A DNA stretch of 64,000 bases from NCBI GenBank assembly GCA_007922225.1, contig ML679954.1, positions 26,516,240-26,580,239 of the forward strand, written 5' to 3'. Under the pieces are notes generated by a model. It was not told where the DNA came from and did not search any database. It saw only the letters and a list, made by a program, of their open reading frames with translations. This document shows positions 61,540 to 64,000 of the stretch, one piece after another. How positions within the stretch are numbered: the first letter of the stretch is position 1; each line of letters begins with the position of its first letter. A program made the position numbers and the translations under genes. This DNA is from Emydura subglobosa. Its lineage: Eukaryota > Chordata > Testudines > Chelidae.

Positions 61540-61793
61540 AACTTATCTTAAAGAAAAACAGGGAGAGTCCTGTCTCACCTTAAAGACTAACACATTTATT
61601 TGGACACACGCTTTCGTGGGCAGAAACCCACTTCATCGAATGCATGAACTGGCAACACATGACTCCGACGAAGTGGGTTTCTGCCCACGAAAGCTGATGC
61701 CCAAATAAATGTTAATCTTTAAGGTGACACAGGACTCTCGCTGTTTTGGTAAAAACAGGCTAACACGGCTACCCCCTGGAACTTATCTTAAAG
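61540..61793. mobile_element. Foldback SINE-like inverted dimer with 14-bp target duplication
   Basis: Two arms of the 41.15-kb repeat meet head to head. A 24-bp core (61611-61634) is exactly complementary to 61670-61693, and symmetry continues through actaacacatttatttgg/ccaaataaatgttaat. The right arm runs on to ggctaacacggctacccc. The insertion is bounded by identical aacttatcttaaag at 61540-61553 and 61780-61793. A 14-bp duplication is too long for the common cut-and-paste superfamilies (hAT gives 8 bp, Harbinger 3, mariner 2) and suits LINE-type target-primed insertion. It therefore looks like a retroposed foldback. It is among the youngest insertions here, since the duplication is still perfect. 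Confidence 0.8.
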
Positions 61794-62969
61794 GGTGCAT
61801 TGTACCTTCACAATGATCTTTTACCTTGAAAACAAAGGGGTTAACTAGGCCGATGGGCAACTGTTTTTACATACTTGAGGGGTAAACCCTCTGAGTGGTG
61901 AACCCTCAAAAATACCAGTGTGACACACAAATTATAAGGGCATTGCATGCCCCCCCAAAAAGTTAACAAATTATATTCCTGTATATTGTACACAGCATAC
62001 ACAAACTCCACTCCTCCTGCCCCTGGGTCAGGTGGTGATCGTGATGATTGCCCCAATACCATGTTACCTTAGCTGAAAACCGATTTTTTTCCTTTTATAT
62101 CTGCATTGATTGTTAAATAATTCATAACACAGAACCAAACAATACATACTGTTCTATTAAAACATTATGGCTGTAATATGGTTATTAATTCTACAATAAT
62201 ATTGCAGTGGCTTGCTTAATCAACTTCTGAATTTTAATCTGGGTCCTACCAAACGGGCCACATTCCTTGACAAAACCCAAATCAAAACTATATAAAATTA
62301 CACACTCAATACTAATTAAGGTAAATATACCCTATATTTGACATTTGTACCCCAAAAAAGTTACACCACAGTAAAATAATACACTAATGGTGGCTATAGA
62401 CTAATTATAATGAAATAATGTGGTAAAAATTGTTTTACTAATATTTTTATACCTTTGTACATAAATATTGTTGCAACAAACTTCCCAAATTGTCATGTGA
62501 CATAAAACATATAACCAAGTATATAATGTTAACATTGTTATTGTATTAACATGAAAAATAAAACATATCAGAAAACAAGGAATTAAATACCCAAAACAAA
62601 CCATAACCAATGGAATAAATATTGCTGTTTAGTGCAGGTCCAGGAAACCTCAGGGTTAAAATAATTAATTGTCCTTGGTTTGCCTACCAAAATAAGTTAG
62701 TTTAGTTAGGAACTAGAGATGAGTTTTTTTTTCTTCTCATCACATCCTATTATAAAACACATGTGGGTTGCAAAATATTAACATGTGGCTTGCTTATTTA
62801 GGAAATATAAAGGAAAAATTGCAAGAATTAAGTTGAACATTATAGACCCTGATTCAAAGTAAAGTAGTAACCATGACTTATGATGTGGGTAGCAGAAACT
62901 GCTACACTTTGTTAGAGGATTCAATAGTTCATTAAAAGAATAATTTCTGTGTGAAACGGATTATATGTT
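61794..62969. other. Unassigned AT-rich DNA
   Basis: No supported feature. Short open pieces on both strands, and a gaccctgattcaa arm at about 62847. Confidence 0.4.
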
Positions 62970-63905
62970 TCTGGCTTCATTTATCATGGCCACGTTAGGT
63001 GTGTTTGGAATCTCAACTAACTTGATACCTGTTTTGGGGATAATGATGCACAACTGATTAGTTAAATCAAGAATAAGTTCATTAACAACTGAAAGTTTGA
63101 ACCCAGTATATTTTGTGGTTGCAATATGGCAAATTCAGGCAACAGAACAATATAAATAATTTAATTTTACCTAAGGGTTTTACCTTTTCTTCTTTCCCTA
63201 TTTCTCCCCAGGCTGTACCTTACAGGTTAGAGGGATAGCCAGTGGGGTTTACTTTTACCCTACTTCTGTTTATGAAGTTACCTTTTAACATTTATATTAG
63301 GCATAGCCCTGTCTAAAAGGATGCTGAACCTTATTTTTCTAATATTTGTAGATTTTTAAAATATATTTAATTAGATATTTTATGGGTCATCAACTCTAAC
63401 TTAATTCAGCCAAATTTAGATTAGAAGCAATTTGCTTCTCCGGCTTCCCTTTTTTTTAAACAGAGTGCCCAAGAAACACTTTCTCTTTGGCAACATGTCG
63501 GCTACTTGCCAAAGAACCTTAGTGATTTTTTTTTCCTGTTAGCTTTTGTTGCTGAAGATTATTTAGGAATTACGAACTAAAAGCCCAGACCTTTGTTGGC
63601 CTGGCAGTTTACAGGCACTTTTCCACGGGTTACAAAATGTAATTAAGACGTGTGGGGAACTAAGTATTCTATATTTGCTGGTAAGTGGAGTTTTCTTTTC
63701 CTTTGGGCCTACCATACTTACTTGTTTAACCATATTTGATTTAGTCTACTGGACTTTGCTTTGGGGTGCATTAGCTGCCTGTGGCACTTATGACATAGCC
63801 TCCTGTACCCCCGACTATTGCATTAAACATCTGCTACATCACAGCGCCTGGATTAGGGTGATTAAAAATGCATGGCTATGTTCCATTTGTAAAAATACAC
63901 ACTAA
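62970..63905 (+). pseudogene. Decayed plus-strand coding-like region with hydrophobic end
   Basis: One plus frame from about 63420 reads through three stops into an open stretch 63567-63905 (112 codons). It has a hydrophobic run of about 38 residues starting near ILYLLVSGVFFSF and going on past LVYWTLLWGALAA, enough for one or two membrane spans, followed by a Cys/His-bearing tail. Another frame at about 62970-63160 shows a coding-like hydrophobic/helical piece. This could be the transmembrane part of an old retroviral envelope or an unrelated membrane protein. Frame breaks and missing diagnostic motifs prevent assignment. Its strand is opposite to that of the 59.65-kb frame. Confidence 0.25.
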
Positions 63906-64000
63906 GGATCATGAAGGAGGTATTAGTACAAAACTACTCTGCAGAGTTTCAGGCAACCACGGCTGAGTCACCAGAAGTCTTGGCTGACTCTTCACTTGCT
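63906..64000. other. End of window, unassigned
   Basis: Nothing recognisable. The preceding element may continue beyond the window. Confidence 0.4.

Overview
This is vertebrate nuclear DNA, most likely from a turtle, with a crocodilian as the next possibility. The evidence is the repeat content: CR1 3' ends, many MIR/CORE-type SINE relics, dozens of short degenerate palindromes built around the motif ttgacttcaatgg, a foldback repeat with a gctttcgtgggc...gaaaccca core, and a Ty3/gypsy pol relic. Repeat family names rest on remembered consensus patterns, because no database search was possible.

I found no host gene that can be supported. The window is visibly AT-rich. Its open frames are short, lie scattered on both strands, often overlap and lack recognisable domains. 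It reads as intergenic sequence or the inside of a very large intron. No rRNA, functional tRNA, CRISPR array or bacterial-type operon is present.

Layout. 0-10 kb: unique AT-rich sequence with small palindromic repeats and one locally CpG-richer island at 5.6-6.5 kb. 10-13 kb: a long polypurine tract and a diverged LINE-like repeat. 13-27 kb: two copies of one inverted-repeat element (14.2 and 23.9 kb), hAT-like relics and MIRs. 27-46 kb: unique DNA broken by MIRs, a CR1 end abutting a MIR (37.8 kb), purine tracts and one arm of the foldback repeat (41.2 kb). 46.9-48.0 kb: a 1.1-kb near-perfect-symmetry palindrome that carries facing tRNA-like segments. 53.7-54.7 kb: a Ty3/gypsy remnant, with the retropepsin active site, the protease-RT linker and the start of reverse transcriptase readable through frameshifts. 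58.8-64 kb: a different-looking stretch with coding-like fragments on both strands, possibly a decayed retrovirus-like element. It is interrupted at 61.55 kb by an inverted-dimer insertion bounded by an exact 14-bp target-site duplication.

The most notable items are the tRNA-like giant palindrome, the foldback insertion with its 14-bp duplication, the gypsy pol relic, and the unexplained coding-like stretch in the last 5 kb.
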